15,616 nt of DNA from an uncultured Clostridiaceae bacterium (lineage in GTDB: Bacteria; Bacillota; Clostridia; TANB77; CAG-508). A program made the translations under genes and the position numbers. Below are positions 1-8,216 of the stretch, in pieces. Location of the stretch: the NCBI GenBank assembly GCA_905198755.1, contig CAJKDR010000018.1, forward strand, positions 1 through 15,616. The letters are read 5' to 3'. Under the pieces are notes generated by a model that was not told the origin of the DNA, did no database searches, and saw nothing but the letters and a program-made list of their open reading frames with translations. The number at the start of each line of letters is the position of its first letter. The first letter of the stretch is position 1.

Positions 1-632
1 CTATATATTATATTTTTATAAATTATATAAACTCTATCTCTTGAATAAATTATATTCTCAAAGTTTGATATGTCTTGCAACAAATTAAATTCGCAATAAT
101 ACTTTTTGTTTAATATTTGATAATTTAGTTTTATATTATTATCAAATAATCTTGTCTCTTCGTTATTTAGCATTATTTTAAATTCATTTCTTACTGTGTA
201 GTCAATTATTTCTTCTAATGCATTTAATCTAACTAATACTTTTTCATTGAAAAACTTTTTTGTATAATATTTGTTTACATTTTTTCCATTTATAAAATGT
301 ATTACATCTACATACTTTTGTAATATTGTTTTATACATTGTGTTATTTGCAAATATTGTGAATGTAATATTCCCATTTTGCATTTCTTCTTTATGTTGTA
401 TATTGTTATAAAAATCATTTAAATCTTTAGAGGAATTAACTTCATCATTGCTTTTAAAAATTATTTGCAATTCACATGTATCATAATCATATGTAAAACT
501 AGGTATTAATTTTGCATTATTAATAATCTCAGTAAATTTGTTTTCTTCACTGAATTCTTGCTCATATATCTTATTCACAAGTTCTTTAAATTCTCTGTCG
601 TGTACCTTTGTTTTTTCCTCTATTTCTGGCAT
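1..632 (-). CDS. Hypothetical protein, C-terminus cut by the window edge
   Basis: I translated the minus strand by hand from the ATG at 632 and found 210 codons open to the left edge without a stop, so the gene continues outside the window. The ATG follows a GGAG at 644-647, about 11 nt upstream; in-frame codons above it contain no other start before a TAA at 702-704. The product is rich in Lys, Asn, Ile, Glu and Tyr, like its neighbours, with no signal peptide or membrane segment in the visible part. It begins MPEIEEKTKVHDREF and seems to mix alpha and beta structure. I do not recognise a family and assign no function. A separate promoter (670-698) and the topA terminator just upstream suggest it is transcribed independently of topA. 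Confidence 0.75.
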   Translation of the reverse strand, partial: MPEIEEKTKVHDREFKELVNKIYEQEFSEENKFTEIINNAKLIPSFTYDYDTCELQIIFKSNDEVNSSKDLNDFYNNIQHKEEMQNGNITFTIFANNTMYKTILQKYVDVIHFINGKNVNKYYTKKFFNEKVLVRLNALEEIIDYTVRNEFKIMLNNEETRLFDNNIKLNYQILNKKYYCEFNLLQDISNFENIIYSRDRVYIIYKNIIY

Positions 633-669
633 TATTCTTTCAACTCCAAAATGACATTCATAATGTAAT

Positions 670-698
670 ATTATATCATAAAAAAATACAAAAGTGAA
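670..698 (-). promoter_or_regulatory. Putative sigma-A promoter of the truncated left-edge gene
   Basis: On the minus strand a TTCACT (693-698) is followed after 17 nt by a perfect TATAAT (670-675). The -35 matches consensus at four of six positions. It lies between the topA terminator and the ATG at 632, with a predicted start of transcription near 663. Confidence 0.5.
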
Positions 699-703
699 AC
701 ATT

Positions 704-738
704 AAAAAAAGAAAAACTTTAAAATTAAAGTTTTTCTT
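704..738 (-). terminator. Intrinsic terminator of topA
   Basis: The arms 709-720 and 727-738 are a perfect 12-bp inverted repeat with a 6-nt loop. On the minus strand the stem is followed by seven T residues (704-710). The stem starts inside the last topA codons and the hairpin includes the stop codon. Only two base pairs are G-C, so it is a weak stem by usual standards but fits the AT-rich genome. Confidence 0.6.
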
Positions 739-2704
739 CTTTTTTGGGTTTATTCCATGATATATAATCACATGTTTTTGGATTGTTTTCACATATATAA
801 TAATTTCTTCTTTTTTTAGTTTTTCTGATTTGTATTTTTCCTCCACACTTTGGACAGGTTTCTTCTATTGTTTCAACAAATGGTTTTGTATTCTTGCATT
901 CTGGATACCCTGGGCAAGCTAGGAATTTTCCAAATCTTCCATATTTTATTACCATCATCCTACCACATTTTTCGCATGGTACATCTGATACTTCTTCTAC
1001 TAATTCCACATGTTCTAATTCTTCATTTGCTTTTTCTAGTTCTTTTTCAAATGGTCCATAGAATTCTTTTATTATATTTTTCCAAGCTTGTTTTCCAATT
1101 GCTATTTCATCAAATTGATTTTCCATATTAGCTGTAAATTCTTCACTCACTATATCTGCAAATCTTTCAACCAATATATTATTTACAACTTTTCCTAATT
1201 CTGTTGGAACTAATTGTTTTTGATTTTTTTCTATATATCTTCTTTCTAATATTGTTGTTATTGTTGGTGAATATGTACTTGGTCTTCCTATTCCTTTTTC
1301 TTCTAGTGTTTTTACAAGACTTGCCTCTGTATATCTTGGTGGTGGCTCTGTAAAGCTTTGAATGTTTTCTATATCCACTTTTTCTACTGTTTCATTTTCT
1401 TGCAATTCTGGTATTTGATTGTTTTCTTCTTTCTCTTCTGTATCTTTAGATTCAACATATAAAGCCATGAATCCTTTAAATCTTAAAGTTTGTCCATTTG
1501 CTTTAAAATTGTATTTATTTGCATCTATTTTTACAGATACAGTATCATAAATTGCTGCAGACATTTGACTTGCTAAAAATCTATTATAAATTAAATTATA
1601 TAACTTATACTGATCTTTTGTTAAACTATCTTTTAATTTATCTGGTGATATATCTATATAAGTTGGTCTTATTGCCTCATGCGCATCTTGTGCATCTGCC
1701 TTTGTTTTATAATATCTATTTTCATAATAGTCTTCACCATATTTTTGAGTAATTTGTTCTTTTGCAGCTACTCTTGCAACATCTGATATTCTCGTTGAGT
1801 CTGTTCTCATATATGTTATAAGCCCTACACTACCTTTTTCTGGTATTTTTACACCTTCATATAATCCTTGAGCTACAGACATTGTTTTCTTTAAAGAAAA
1901 CCCTAATTTTCTTGATGCTTCTTGTTGCATTGTACTTGTTGTAAATGGTGGTGCTGGATTTCTCTTTCTTTGTGATTTTTTAACTTCTTTTACAACAAAT
2001 TGTGCTTTATCTATTTCATTTAATATTTTATCTGATTCTTCTTTTGTATGTATTTCTATTTTTTTCTCTTCTTTTCCAACTAGTTTAGCTTTAAATACAT
2101 CTTTGTTTTTCTTTAGATTTACATACATATTCCAATATTCTTCTGGAATAAATTTTTCTATTTCTTCCTCTCTATCAACAATTAGCTTTACTGCTACTGA
2201 TTGAACTCTTCCTGCTGATAGACCTCTTCTTACTTTTTTCCATAGTATTGGACTAATTTTATAGCCAACTATTCTATCTAGAACCCTTCTTGCCTGTTGC
2301 GCATCTATTAAGTTTTTATCAACACATCTAGGATTTTTAATTGCTTCCTTTACTGCATCTTTTGTAATTTCATTAAATGTTACTCTGCATTTTGAATTTT
2401 CATCTATTCCTAATATGTTTGCCAAATGCCAAGCTATTGCTTCTCCTTCACGGTCAGGGTCAGTTGCAAGATACACTTTTTTAGCTTTTTTTGCTTCTGA
2501 CTTTAATGATTTTATTAAATCTCCCTTTCCTCTAATGTTTATATATTCTGGTTCAAAATTATTTTCTATATCTACTCCTAATTTAGATTTTGGTAAATCT
2601 CTAATATGTCCCATTGATGCAACAACTTTAGTATTTCCACCAAGAAACTTTTTAATTGTTCCTGCTTTTGCAGGTGATTCCACAATAATTAATTTATCTG
2701 CCAT
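725..2704 (-). CDS. topA: DNA topoisomerase I (type IA)
   Basis: Relaxes negatively supercoiled DNA by transient single-strand cleavage. From ATG 2704 the protein has 659 residues. The TOPRIM domain shows VESPAK with Glu9 and the acidic triad in TDPDREGE (Asp82, Asp84, Glu86). The active-site region GLITYMRTDSTRIS places the catalytic tyrosine at Tyr298, next to Arg300. The C-terminus carries two four-cysteine zinc ribbons (Cys577/580/597/603 and Cys617/620/638/645), as in many bacterial TopA proteins. I chose ATG 2704 over the in-frame ATG at 2725 because AAAGGAG (2711-2717) sits 6 nt upstream of it and the family start MADKLIIVESPAK follows. It has its own promoter and terminator and looks monocistronic. 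Confidence 0.97.
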   Translation of the reverse strand: MADKLIIVESPAKAGTIKKFLGGNTKVVASMGHIRDLPKSKLGVDIENNFEPEYINIRGKGDLIKSLKSEAKKAKKVYLATDPDREGEAIAWHLANILGIDENSKCRVTFNEITKDAVKEAIKNPRCVDKNLIDAQQARRVLDRIVGYKISPILWKKVRRGLSAGRVQSVAVKLIVDREEEIEKFIPEEYWNMYVNLKKNKDVFKAKLVGKEEKKIEIHTKEESDKILNEIDKAQFVVKEVKKSQRKRNPAPPFTTSTMQQEASRKLGFSLKKTMSVAQGLYEGVKIPEKGSVGLITYMRTDSTRISDVARVAAKEQITQKYGEDYYENRYYKTKADAQDAHEAIRPTYIDISPDKLKDSLTKDQYKLYNLIYNRFLASQMSAAIYDTVSVKIDANKYNFKANGQTLRFKGFMALYVESKDTEEKEENNQIPELQENETVEKVDIENIQSFTEPPPRYTEASLVKTLEEKGIGRPSTYSPTITTILERRYIEKNQKQLVPTELGKVVNNILVERFADIVSEEFTANMENQFDEIAIGKQAWKNIIKEFYGPFEKELEKANEELEHVELVEEVSDVPCEKCGRMMVIKYGRFGKFLACPGYPECKNTKPFVETIEETCPKCGGKIQIRKTKKRRNYYICENNPKTCDYISWNKPKKEEKL

Positions 2705-2730
2705 CTTATTCTCCTTTTTATACATGATAA

Positions 2731-2759
2731 ATTCTACAACATATTAACTTAAGTTGCAA
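2731..2759 (-). promoter_or_regulatory. Putative sigma-A promoter of topA
   Basis: Minus-strand TTGCAA (2754-2759), a 17-nt spacer, then TAGAAT (2731-2736), placed about 25 nt before the topA ribosome binding site. Both hexamers are close to consensus. Confidence 0.65.
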
Positions 2760-2790
2760 GAAAAATTTCAAAATAGTTTATAATTTTAAT

Positions 2791-2822
2791 TAAAATAAGA
2801 ATGAATATTCCTATTCATTCTT
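2791..2822 (-). terminator. Hairpin terminator after the small DUF6514-like gene
   Basis: Arms 2797-2807 and 2812-2822 form a perfect 11-bp stem with loop GGAA on the minus strand. The stem includes two bases of the stop codon. The following tract is ATTTTA, shorter than an ideal U-run. It separates this gene from the topA promoter. Confidence 0.6.
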
Positions 2823-3141
2823 AAACCATCTCTTTTAATAAATCTTCAACTACATATTCAGCGTTTATTGGTGTTACTTCATTTCTTTTTAATGTATCTA
2901 ATATTTTGTTTACTAATTTTTCATCTTTTGTAAATTCTACTATTTCAATGTTTTCTGTATTAATCTCATTATGATTATATGATGTTTTTACTATTTCTAT
3001 GCCATATTTTATATCATACTCGTTTTTTACCATGTCTTTATTAGGTTTTGTTTTATAGTATTCTAATTTTATCGGATAGTCTATCCCAATACACTTTAAG
3101 TCTTCACGATTCATAAAAGTCCCTGCATAAAAGTGCTTCAT
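2821..3141 (-). CDS. Small hypothetical protein, possibly DUF6514-like
   Basis: 106 residues starting MKHFYAGTF. The ATG at 3141 is preceded by GGGGGAG about 4 nt away; an in-frame ATG at 3174 overlaps the promoter's -10 and is not credible. The sequence is soluble and mixed-charge, with a central YGIEIVKTSYN segment and a C-terminal stretch containing NEVTPINAEYVVEDLLKEM. That arrangement (YGI-x-I-x-K, then VTPI and an acidic ending) reminds me of the clostridial DUF6514 family. This is recall of a pattern, not a search result. No function is known to me. It has its own promoter at 3174-3202, unusual upstream motifs at 3214-3267 and its own terminator, so it is a single-gene unit between murG and topA. 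Confidence 0.75.
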   Translation of the reverse strand: MKHFYAGTFMNREDLKCIGIDYPIKLEYYKTKPNKDMVKNEYDIKYGIEIVKTSYNHNEINTENIEIVEFTKDEKLVNKILDTLKRNEVTPINAEYVVEDLLKEMV

Positions 3142-3173
3142 TTTACTCCCCCTTTTTTTGTTAGCACCTTTCA

Positions 3174-3202
3174 ACTATAACTCTAAAAATCAATAATAGC
3201 AA
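3174..3202 (-). promoter_or_regulatory. Putative sigma-A promoter of the DUF6514-like gene
   Basis: Minus-strand TTGCTA (3197-3202), 17-nt spacer, TATAGT (3174-3179). The spacing is ideal and both hexamers are near consensus. The in-frame ATG at 3174 lies within the -10 and therefore upstream of any transcript, which supports the start at 3141. Confidence 0.65.
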
Positions 3203-3213
3203 GCATTTTCGTA

Positions 3214-3267
3214 GGCGACATTTCTCATTATTCGACACATTGTATTCAATAGAAAAAGAAAGCGACA
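3214..3267 (-). promoter_or_regulatory. Three TGTCG motifs upstream of the promoter (Spo0A-box-like)
   Basis: Minus-strand heptamers TGTCGCT (3261-3267), TGTCGAA (3231-3237) and TGTCGCC (3214-3220) lie directly upstream of the -35. TGTCGAA is an exact match to the 0A-box consensus; the other two match at five of seven positions. The outer copies sit in a longer imperfect direct repeat: on the plus strand, GCGACATTTCT and GCGACATTTTT, each followed by CAT, about 46 bp apart. The remaining gap to murG (3268-3325) shows no gene and no convincing terminator. Confidence 0.35.
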
Positions 3268-3325
3268 TTTTTTCATCACTTTCTCTTGTTTGTAATTAAA
3301 ATTTAATTTTTTCGTAACAATAGTG

Positions 3326-4426
3326 TTACATTAATTCTTTTATTTCTTTGTATATTCTTTCTTCAACATTTTCTAAAGATATACCTTTTGAGCATTCTTC
3401 CATTTTATTTATAATATCTTTATTTAGTATTATCTTTTCTATATATTGATTTAAATCTGTATGTTCTAAATCTTTATTAAGTATTATTTTTGCTGCCCCT
3501 TTATCTGCTAACACTCTTGCATTATATTCTTGATGATTTTGTGATACTCCTGGTAATGGCACAAATATAGCTGCTTTTCTTAATTTTGCTACTTCTGTAA
3601 CTGTAATTGCACCACTTCTACATATTAGTAAATCTGCTATATTCATCATTTCTTCCATGTTATAAATATAAGGAAATACTTTTATATTTTCTATATTGTC
3701 TACATCTATATTATTTTCTTTTAACTCTGATTTTATAATATCATATTGTTTTGGTCCTGGAGCCCATATCATTTGATATTTTTTTACTTTGTTTTGCTTT
3801 ATTATTTTTATTATTGAATCATTTATTGCTTTTGCTCCTTGACTTCCACCAAATACTAATAATATAGGTTTTTGTGGATTTAAGCCAACATTTTTAATAA
3901 TATTATTTCTTTCTGTTTCTGTTAAATTTAGTTTATTTATCTTTGTTGGCGTTCCTGTAACTACAATTTTTTTAGCACCTTCTATTCTATTTTTGGCATC
4001 TTCAAATGCCACTAAAATAGTATTTGTATGTTTTGCTAAAAATTTTACAGCCTTTCCTGGAAAAGCATTACTTTCATGTAGCATTGTTGGTATATTCATT
4101 TTGCTTGCTTCTGTTAATACTGGACCACAAATATATCCACCTGTTCCTATAACAATATCTGGTTTAAATTCTTTTATTATACTTTTTGCCTGTTTATATC
4201 CTTTTAATATCTTAAAAACTTTTGTTGTATTACTTAATGTGATTCCGTATGCTTCTATTGTTTTTAATTCATATCCTGCTCTTGGAACTAAGTCATTTTC
4301 CAATCCTCTTTTTGTTCCAACAAATATTATTTGTGCTGTTGGGTCATTTTTCTTTATTGTATTTGCAATTGATAATCCTGGGTTTATATGTCCTGCTGTT
4401 CCGGCAGCTGCTATTATAACTTTCAT
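3326..4426 (-). CDS. murG: UDP-GlcNAc:undecaprenyl-PP-MurNAc-pentapeptide GlcNAc transferase (MurG)
   Basis: Makes lipid II from lipid I by adding GlcNAc at the inner face of the membrane. From ATG 4426 it has 366 residues, the usual family length. The N-terminal acceptor-binding loop reads GTAGHINPG (His13), a variant of the GGTGGH motif. The second glycine-rich loop is GTGGYICGP (94-102). The C-terminal donor domain shows GGSQGA (193-198), CRSGAITVTE (269-278) and NHQEYNA (297-303). A longer in-frame start at TTG 4498 was rejected because AAAGGAA lies 5 nt before ATG 4426 and the family begins there. It is separated from ftsW by 128 nt containing a long hairpin; I see no clear promoter there. 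Confidence 0.95.
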   Translation of the reverse strand: MKVIIAAAGTAGHINPGLSIANTIKKNDPTAQIIFVGTKRGLENDLVPRAGYELKTIEAYGITLSNTTKVFKILKGYKQAKSIIKEFKPDIVIGTGGYICGPVLTEASKMNIPTMLHESNAFPGKAVKFLAKHTNTILVAFEDAKNRIEGAKKIVVTGTPTKINKLNLTETERNNIIKNVGLNPQKPILLVFGGSQGAKAINDSIIKIIKQNKVKKYQMIWAPGPKQYDIIKSELKENNIDVDNIENIKVFPYIYNMEEMMNIADLLICRSGAITVTEVAKLRKAAIFVPLPGVSQNHQEYNARVLADKGAAKIILNKDLEHTDLNQYIEKIILNKDIINKMEECSKGISLENVEERIYKEIKELM

Positions 4427-4469
4427 GTTTTTTCCTTTCTTTAAAATATCAATTTTCGCTCCATCTTGC

Positions 4470-4524
4470 GTGATGTAAGATGTTTTCTTTTCTCTCAAGT
4501 TAAAAAAGAAAAGTGTTACATCAC
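4470..4524 (-). promoter_or_regulatory. Long imperfect stem-loop in the murG leader
   Basis: Two paired blocks lie in the ftsW-murG gap: 4470-4478 with 4516-4524 (9 bp, GTGATGTAA) and 4483-4491 with 4504-4512 (9 bp, TTTTCTTTT), separated by a small internal loop and closed by a 12-nt loop. No T-tract follows on the minus strand, so it does not look like a terminator. It could be a processing site or an RNA structure affecting murG expression; this is inference. Confidence 0.4.
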
Positions 4525-4554
4525 CGTGTCGCTAGTTAGTTGAATTTTCATTAT

Positions 4555-5688
4555 TTATTTTTTTGCGTATCTTGATATGTTTAATAGTATTCCTACTGAA
4601 CATAGTAAGATAAGTAGTGCCGTTCCTCCATAACTAAAGAATGGTAATGGCATTCCTGTGTTTGGCATTGATGATGTAACAACTGCTATATTTATTATTG
4701 CTTGTAATCCTACCATTGTTGTTATTCCTGCCGCTACTAAGCTACTAAACATATCTGGTGCTTTCATTGCTATTATTATTCCTCTCCAGATAAATACCGC
4801 AAATAGAGCAATAACTACTACGCATCCTACAAATCCTAATTCTTCTGCTATTATAGAGAATATAAAGTCATTATGTGCTTCTGGTAAATATAAGTATTTT
4901 TGTGTGCTGTTTCCAAGTCCTACACCGAATAATCCGCCTGATCCAATTGCATACAAACTTTGTATTATTTGCCATCCTGAGCCTTGTGTATCAGCAAATG
5001 GATTTAAGAATGTTACTAACCTTTGAATTCTAAATCCTCCTGCACCTGTTTTTTTTGCAAGTGCAAATAAGCCAATTGCTCCAACTCCTGCTCCTGATAA
5101 TCCAAATGATAGAAAATATTTTAATCTACAACCTGCCATTAGCATAAGGACTGATACAATCATAACTATCAAAATAGTAGCACTTAAATGGTTTTGCACT
5201 CCCACTAATATTGCTACAACTGGTAATAACCATAATATAGGATAAAAGAATCCCATTTTCAATTCTTTCAAATGTTCTTTGTTATTTGTTAATAATGCTG
5301 AATAGAATATTATTAGACCAATTTTTGCTACTTCTGATGGTTGAAAAGTTAAAAATCCTAAATCTATCCAACGTTTTGCACCACCACCAGATGTTCCTAT
5401 AACTGCTACTGATGCTAGTAATACTATCACAACAATATAAATAACTTTATACATTTTTTTATATATTTTATAATTTATATTCGAAATAATAAACATTGCA
5501 ACTAATCCCATAACAGCACTTATTGCTTGAGTTTTTAAATATTTATAACTATTACCGGTTTCAGATAATGATGTAGGCGAACTTGCTGACATTACCATTA
5601 CTAAACCTAATGCCAACATAACTAACACATCTATCAATAATATAAAATCTATTTGTTTATTATTTTTATCTTTTACTGAACTAGCCAT
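4555..5688 (-). CDS. ftsW: SEDS peptidoglycan polymerase FtsW/SpoVE
   Basis: Septal or sporulation-type glycosyltransferase that polymerises lipid II together with a class B PBP in the cytoplasmic membrane. From ATG 5688 it has 377 residues with about ten hydrophobic segments. SEDS signatures are present: KRWIDLGFLTFQPSEVAK (105-122), the PEAHNDFIFSIIAEELGF block with the expected catalytic Asp274, and PNTGMPLPFFSYGG near the C-terminus. I chose ATG 5688 because GAAGGG is 6 nt upstream; the longer form from 5739 would overlap mraY by 28 nt and has no matching family extension. It lies 23 nt after mraY. FtsW and SpoVE cannot be told apart from sequence alone; only one SEDS gene is visible here. 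Confidence 0.93.
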   Translation of the reverse strand: MASSVKDKNNKQIDFILLIDVLVMLALGLVMVMSASSPTSLSETGNSYKYLKTQAISAVMGLVAMFIISNINYKIYKKMYKVIYIVVIVLLASVAVIGTSGGGAKRWIDLGFLTFQPSEVAKIGLIIFYSALLTNNKEHLKELKMGFFYPILWLLPVVAILVGVQNHLSATILIVMIVSVLMLMAGCRLKYFLSFGLSGAGVGAIGLFALAKKTGAGGFRIQRLVTFLNPFADTQGSGWQIIQSLYAIGSGGLFGVGLGNSTQKYLYLPEAHNDFIFSIIAEELGFVGCVVVIALFAVFIWRGIIIAMKAPDMFSSLVAAGITTMVGLQAIINIAVVTSSMPNTGMPLPFFSYGGTALLILLCSVGILLNISRYAKK

Positions 5689-5711
5689 ATTTTTCCCTTC
5701 ATAATTAATAT

Positions 5712-6683
5712 TTAAATTATATTTAGTCCTACAAAGCATAACACAAGTGTTATTATACTAAATATTGAAACAATTTTATTTTCATTCCATCCAGAAAGTT
5801 CAAAATGATGATGTAATGGAGCCATTTTAAATATTCTTTTTCCTGTTTTTTTAAAATATGCGACTTGCATCATTACAGATAATGTTTCAAGTACTGGTAT
5901 TAATGCTATGACAATTAGTATTAATGGCATTTTTAGATACAATGCCATAGCCACAATTACTCCACCTAGCAATAATGACCCTGTATCTCCCATGAAGACT
6001 TTTGCTGGATACATATTAAATATCAAAAATGCTAAATTTGCACCACATACTATACTACCTAATAGAACTACTTCTTTTACATCTATCATTATTCCTATAA
6101 CAGTTAAACATGCTATTATGATTGTTGTTACACTTGTTGCTAAACCATCTATTCCATCTGTTAAGTTTACAGCATTTGTTGTTCCTAACATTACAAAAAT
6201 CGCAAATGGTACATATAATAAAACAGGCATTGTTACATATGTTTTTATAATTGGTATTAATGTTTGTGTTCCTATTGTTTTATATAAATATATTACAAAT
6301 GAAACTGAAATTATAAGTAATCCTAGCATTTTATATGCTGGTTTTAATCCCTCTGTATTTTTTAATACTAATTTTTTAAAATCATCTACCAGCCCTACTA
6401 AGCCAAATCCTACTGAAACAAGTATTAGCGGTATCAGATTTCTTATTACTGTTGGTTCTTTTGCTTTATATTGAATATATGAAACAACTCCCATTAATAT
6501 TATTGTAACTATAATTGCTAATCCTCCCATTGTAGGAGTTCCTTGTTTTTTTAAATGACTTTGTGGTCCATCTTCTCTTTCTATTTGACCTACTTTCAAT
6601 TTTCTTAATATTGGTATCACTATTAATGATACAATTAGCCCTACACAAAATGATAATAATAATACTTTTATTTGATAACTCAT
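5712..6683 (-). CDS. mraY: Phospho-MurNAc-pentapeptide transferase (MraY)
   Basis: Transfers phospho-MurNAc-pentapeptide from UDP to undecaprenyl phosphate, making lipid I. It has 323 residues and about ten membrane helices. Family motifs in order: the GPQSHLKKQGTPTMGG loop (39-54), the DD pair Asp100-Asp101 in VDDFKK, NLTDGIDGLA (173-182), FMGDTGSLLLGG with Asp233, and the MAPLHHHFE histidine motif (287-295). The ATG overlaps the murE stop codon by four bases (ATGA), implying translational coupling, and GAGGAAG lies just upstream within murE. No defects seen. Confidence 0.97.
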   Translation of the reverse strand: MSYQIKVLLLSFCVGLIVSLIVIPILRKLKVGQIEREDGPQSHLKKQGTPTMGGLAIIVTIILMGVVSYIQYKAKEPTVIRNLIPLILVSVGFGLVGLVDDFKKLVLKNTEGLKPAYKMLGLLIISVSFVIYLYKTIGTQTLIPIIKTYVTMPVLLYVPFAIFVMLGTTNAVNLTDGIDGLATSVTTIIIACLTVIGIMIDVKEVVLLGSIVCGANLAFLIFNMYPAKVFMGDTGSLLLGGVIVAMALYLKMPLILIVIALIPVLETLSVMMQVAYFKKTGKRIFKMAPLHHHFELSGWNENKIVSIFSIITLVLCFVGLNII

Positions 6684-8185
6684 AATTTCTTCCTCTTCTT
6701 CTTAGGTTCTTTTTCTATTTCCTCTAAAACCTCTCTTACAATTTTTCTCTCATCAAAAGGATTTTTTTCTTTATTTATTTCTTGATACGTCTCATGACCT
6801 TTTCCTGCTAGTATTACAATGTCTTTTGTATTAGCCATCCTTAATGCTTGCTTTATTGCTTCTCTTCTATTTGTAATACATTCATAATTTCCTTTTGTTT
6901 TCTTTATTCCTTCTTCTATATCAGATATTATTTTTTCAGGTTCTTCTGTTCTTGGATTATCTGATGTTATTATTGTATAATCTGCCAATCTTCCAGATAC
7001 TTCTCCCATTTGTGGTCGTTTTATACTATCTCTATCGCCACCACAACCAAATACGCATATTACTCTTCCTATTGTATATGTTTTCACTGTTTCTAATATA
7101 CTTTTTAAACTATCTGGTGTATGTGCATAATCAATCATTATCTTTAAGTCTTTTTTATTTTCTACTAACTCGCTTCTACCTGGAACTTTTATTTTTTCTA
7201 ATGCTTCTTTTATTTGTTCTACAGTTGTTCCAAATAATCTTGCAACACTTATTGCTGCTAAACTATTATATACACTAAATCTTCCTGGTATAGATACTTT
7301 TATTCTTTCATTTCTATCTTTAACTTTTGCTCTATAATCTGCATAAGTATTTGTTATAGTAATATCTTTTGCTAACAGATTACAATTGTTATCTATTCCA
7401 TATGTTTGAATATTTAATCCTTCTGGCATATTTTCTAATATTCTTGCAGTGTATATACTATCTGCATTTACAAAAGCATATTGACACATGTTGAATAGTT
7501 TCATTTTTGATTCAAAGTACTCTTGCATATCTTTATGTTCTTTTTCGCTTATATGATCTTCTGAAAGATTTGTAAATATTCCTGCATAAAATTCCATTCC
7601 TGTAACTCTATCTAATTTTAAACTTTGAGAAGATACTTCCATAATAACAACTTCTATTCCAGATTTATACATTAGTGCTAAAACTTGTTGTAGTTTGTTG
7701 CTTTCTGGTGTTGTTCTATCTGAATTTTCTATTAATTTATCTTCAAAGTATATTCCAATCGTTCCTATTAATCCAACTTTTTTTCCTTGTTTTTCTAATA
7801 TTGCTTTTAACATAAAACTTGTTGTTGTCTTTCCTTTTGTTCCTGTTATTCCTATTACCTTCATTTTTTTTGATGGATTATCGAAGAAATTACATGAACA
7901 TTCAGCTAGAGCAAGTCTTGTATTTGGTGCCATTATTAAAGTAACACCTTTTGCTGACATAAACTCTTTGTAATTTGCTCCTTCTTCAAATATAATTGCT
8001 TTTGCACCTTTTTCAATTGCTTTATTTATAAAAGTATGCCCATCTACTTCATAACCTTTTATTGCAACAAATAAACTTCCTTGTTTTACTTGTCTGTAAT
8101 CACATTCTACACTAGAGATATCTAAATCAAGATTTCCCTTGGCCTTTAGGCCTTCAATACCAACTAAGATTTTTCTTAATTCCAT
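6680..8185 (-). CDS. murE: UDP-MurNAc-L-Ala-D-Glu:meso-diaminopimelate ligase (MurE)
   Basis: Adds the third amino acid to the peptidoglycan stem peptide in the cytoplasm. From ATG 8185 it has 501 residues. The ATP-binding loop is GITGTKGKTTT (112-122). The probable carbamylated lysine is Lys227 in YFESKMKLF. The substrate-selecting motif is DNPR (409-412), which in characterised MurE enzymes indicates meso-diaminopimelate rather than lysine. Where many MurE proteins have DHLDYHG, this one reads DHISEKEHKDM (210-220), a form I associate with clostridial homologues. The tail is very basic (EPKKKRKKL). The start was chosen because AAGGAAG lies about 7 nt upstream and the 8212 alternative adds nothing conserved. 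It probably has its own promoter and heads murE-mraY-ftsW. Confidence 0.95.
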   Translation of the reverse strand: MELRKILVGIEGLKAKGNLDLDISSVECDYRQVKQGSLFVAIKGYEVDGHTFINKAIEKGAKAIIFEEGANYKEFMSAKGVTLIMAPNTRLALAECSCNFFDNPSKKMKVIGITGTKGKTTTSFMLKAILEKQGKKVGLIGTIGIYFEDKLIENSDRTTPESNKLQQVLALMYKSGIEVVIMEVSSQSLKLDRVTGMEFYAGIFTNLSEDHISEKEHKDMQEYFESKMKLFNMCQYAFVNADSIYTARILENMPEGLNIQTYGIDNNCNLLAKDITITNTYADYRAKVKDRNERIKVSIPGRFSVYNSLAAISVARLFGTTVEQIKEALEKIKVPGRSELVENKKDLKIMIDYAHTPDSLKSILETVKTYTIGRVICVFGCGGDRDSIKRPQMGEVSGRLADYTIITSDNPRTEEPEKIISDIEEGIKKTKGNYECITNRREAIKQALRMANTKDIVILAGKGHETYQEINKEKNPFDERKIVREVLEEIEKEPKKKRKKL

Positions 8186-8216
8186 AAACCATCTTCCTTT
8201 CCATTTTGTCATGAAT

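Noticed and set aside
2746..2755. Palindrome AACTTAAGTT in the topA promoter spacer as an operator
   Set aside because: Short AT-rich palindrome; no second copy or known regulator match, so likely chance.
3293..3328. Terminator after murG (GTAACA-CTAT-TGTTAC stem on the minus strand)
   Set aside because: Only 6 bp and followed by GAAAAAATT rather than a T-tract.
3993..4478. Plus-strand open frames over murG, mraY, the PBP gene, rsmH and others
   Set aside because: They are antisense shadows of recognised conserved genes, with Leu/Phe/Ile-rich composition expected from reverse-reading AT-rich DNA and no ribosome binding sites that I could find.
4427..4498. N-terminal extension of murG from TTG 4498
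   Set aside because: No Shine-Dalgarno, overlaps the hairpin, and MurG families start at MKVIIAAAGTAGH, which has its own ribosome binding site.
6466..6648. 60-codon minus-strand frame inside mraY
   Set aside because: Out-of-frame shadow of the mraY N-terminal region, very Asn/Lys/Ser-rich, no independent support.
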